Of a stretch of DNA of 64,000 bases, positions 63,110 through 64,000 are shown in pieces. The stretch lies in assembly GCF_003073045.1 (NCBI RefSeq), contig NC_037596.1:6963416-7027415 (forward strand), in the 5' to 3' direction. The notes under the pieces were generated by a model. That model worked only from the letters and a program-made list of their open reading frames with translations, ran no database searches and was not told the DNA's origin. The DNA comes from Pomacea canaliculata (taxonomy: Eukaryota; Mollusca; Gastropoda; Architaenioglossa; Ampullariidae). Position 1 is the first letter of the stretch. Every line of letters begins with the position of its first letter. The position numbers were made by a program, and so were the translations under genes.

Positions 63110-63350
63110 CTTTAGGGTGATAGGAATGTTCGTGCACCTCATGGTGCTCACACGAGAATACAGAGAACCAAAGCTGGCAAACAGAGGAGCAGCTGTCACC
63201 ACTGTACACTGTACACGATGTGCCACTCACAACCCCGTCTGTGTTGTACACACTGCGCCATCACAATTGTGTATAGTGACTAATTAAGAAGCTACTTATT
63301 TGAACTTCCGATTAAGCTCCAGCGGCCTCTAGCTTCTTGCTACTCAGTGT
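63110..63350 (+). repeat. Recurrent upstream flank block, copy 5 (gene 8)
   Basis: Contains GGAATGTTCGTGCACCTCAT, CACTGCGCCATCACA-TTGTG and CTTCTTGCTACTCAG, as in the copies before genes 2-5. It shows that the tandem unit continues past the window. Confidence 0.6.
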
Positions 63351-63985
63351 TCTAATTCAAGGGCGGGAACACACACACACAAACACACACAGAGAGAAAT
63401 TTAGGCTGATACACATCACTGACAACGATTGAAAAGGCAAAATACGTGAAAAAACATTCCGAATTATACAACCACTGTAGTGACAATTGAAAAGACTCAC
63501 ATGTATTTCCAACACACATACACACACTTTCTCTCCCTGCAAACTCCCTGCTAGGCTTTCAAAGTGTCAGCTCCCCTGCTGGTTAATGTGCTCATGTAAG
63601 AAAAAAAGAACTGAATATGCAGGCCACCCTGCTTGACTTTGGGCTGAGACTGCTTTGCCAGGGTATCACAAAAGAAAACCTCCCTTTGTACATTCAACTG
63701 TTCCTTAGAATGCTTTTAACTTCGTGACATAATCAAAACATATGTCGAGACAATTATGTCTGGGGTCGCTCAGTGTCTGAAGCTGATGATAGCAAGTGAG
63801 AATGTACAAAAGATATTTTTGCACAGCTGAAGTCAGTACTTAAACTTCACATGAGTCAGTCGAAGTCTTGACTGATGGTGCGATGAACTTTGGAATATTA
63901 TTGTTTGTCGACTGCGTATCAGTGAAATCTCCAAGCTAAGCTGCTGTAAACGAAACATAGAATCTGATACTGATGGGGTGATCAG

Positions 63986-64000
63986 ATGATAGCAACTGGA
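63986..64000 (+). CDS. Gene 8, start of a signal exon (cut by window end)
   Basis: GATCAGATGATAGCAACTGG aligns with the gene 4 start (GAGATGATGATAGCAGCTGG). It reads MIATG before the window ends. The leader upstream (GCTGCTGTAAACGAAACATAGA) matches the gene 4 and 5 leaders. Confidence 0.6.

Overview
The window is AT-rich animal DNA, with many small exons, GT-AG introns, simple repeats, LINEs and MITEs. Nothing fixes the species. A lophotrochozoan such as a mollusc is my guess, from the L1/Tx1-type LINEs and a degenerate 2A-like LINE leader, and it is low confidence.

Almost everything belongs to one plus-strand tandem cluster of a single gene family that I do not recognise. I number the copies 1-8: gene 1 (3' end only, to ~1.4 kb), gene 2 (4.5-10.9 kb, decayed), gene 3 (12.3-20.7 kb, fully open), gene 4 (22.1-38.7 kb), an orphan last exon (40.46 kb), gene 5 (42.0-46.6 kb), gene 6 (49.8-56.5 kb), gene 7 (59.4-62.2 kb) and gene 8 (starts at 63,986, cut by the window end). 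The common plan is a signal-peptide exon, then a three-exon domain with eight cysteines (C-x10-C-x15/16-C-x9-C-x8-C-x8/9-C-x15/17-C-x8-C), then a variable number of 18-84 nt phase 1-1 exons rich in Thr/Ser, then a last exon coding a hydrophobic C-terminus with no cytoplasmic tail. The products look like secreted-pathway, probably GPI-anchored surface proteins with a mucin-like stalk.

The most striking part is gene 4, where one stalk micro-exon with its intron has become an array of 20 units (26.0-31.2 kb). It alternates a basic 12-residue cassette and an acidic 10-residue cassette, and part of it is arranged as an 851-bp higher-order repeat. Gene 5 keeps what looks like the single ancestral unit. 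A nearly full-length L1/Tx1-type LINE (31,293-37,924, minus strand) has inserted into the array and left a perfect 15-bp target-site duplication.

The cluster shows birth-and-death evolution. Gene 2 has a 3.05-kb internal domain duplication and several lesions. Genes 5 and 6 carry one lesion each. Gene 7 has lost the Cys domain and is a stalk-only reading frame of 100 residues. The orphan last exon marks a duplication boundary. Other content is an older LINE ORF1 fragment (2.38-3.45 kb, minus), a hAT-like MITE (22.46 kb), a second inverted-repeat element (20.99 kb), recurrent upstream flank blocks with TATA motifs, and an unrelated insert in gene 3 (14.4-15.2 kb). No rRNA, tRNA or CRISPR was seen.
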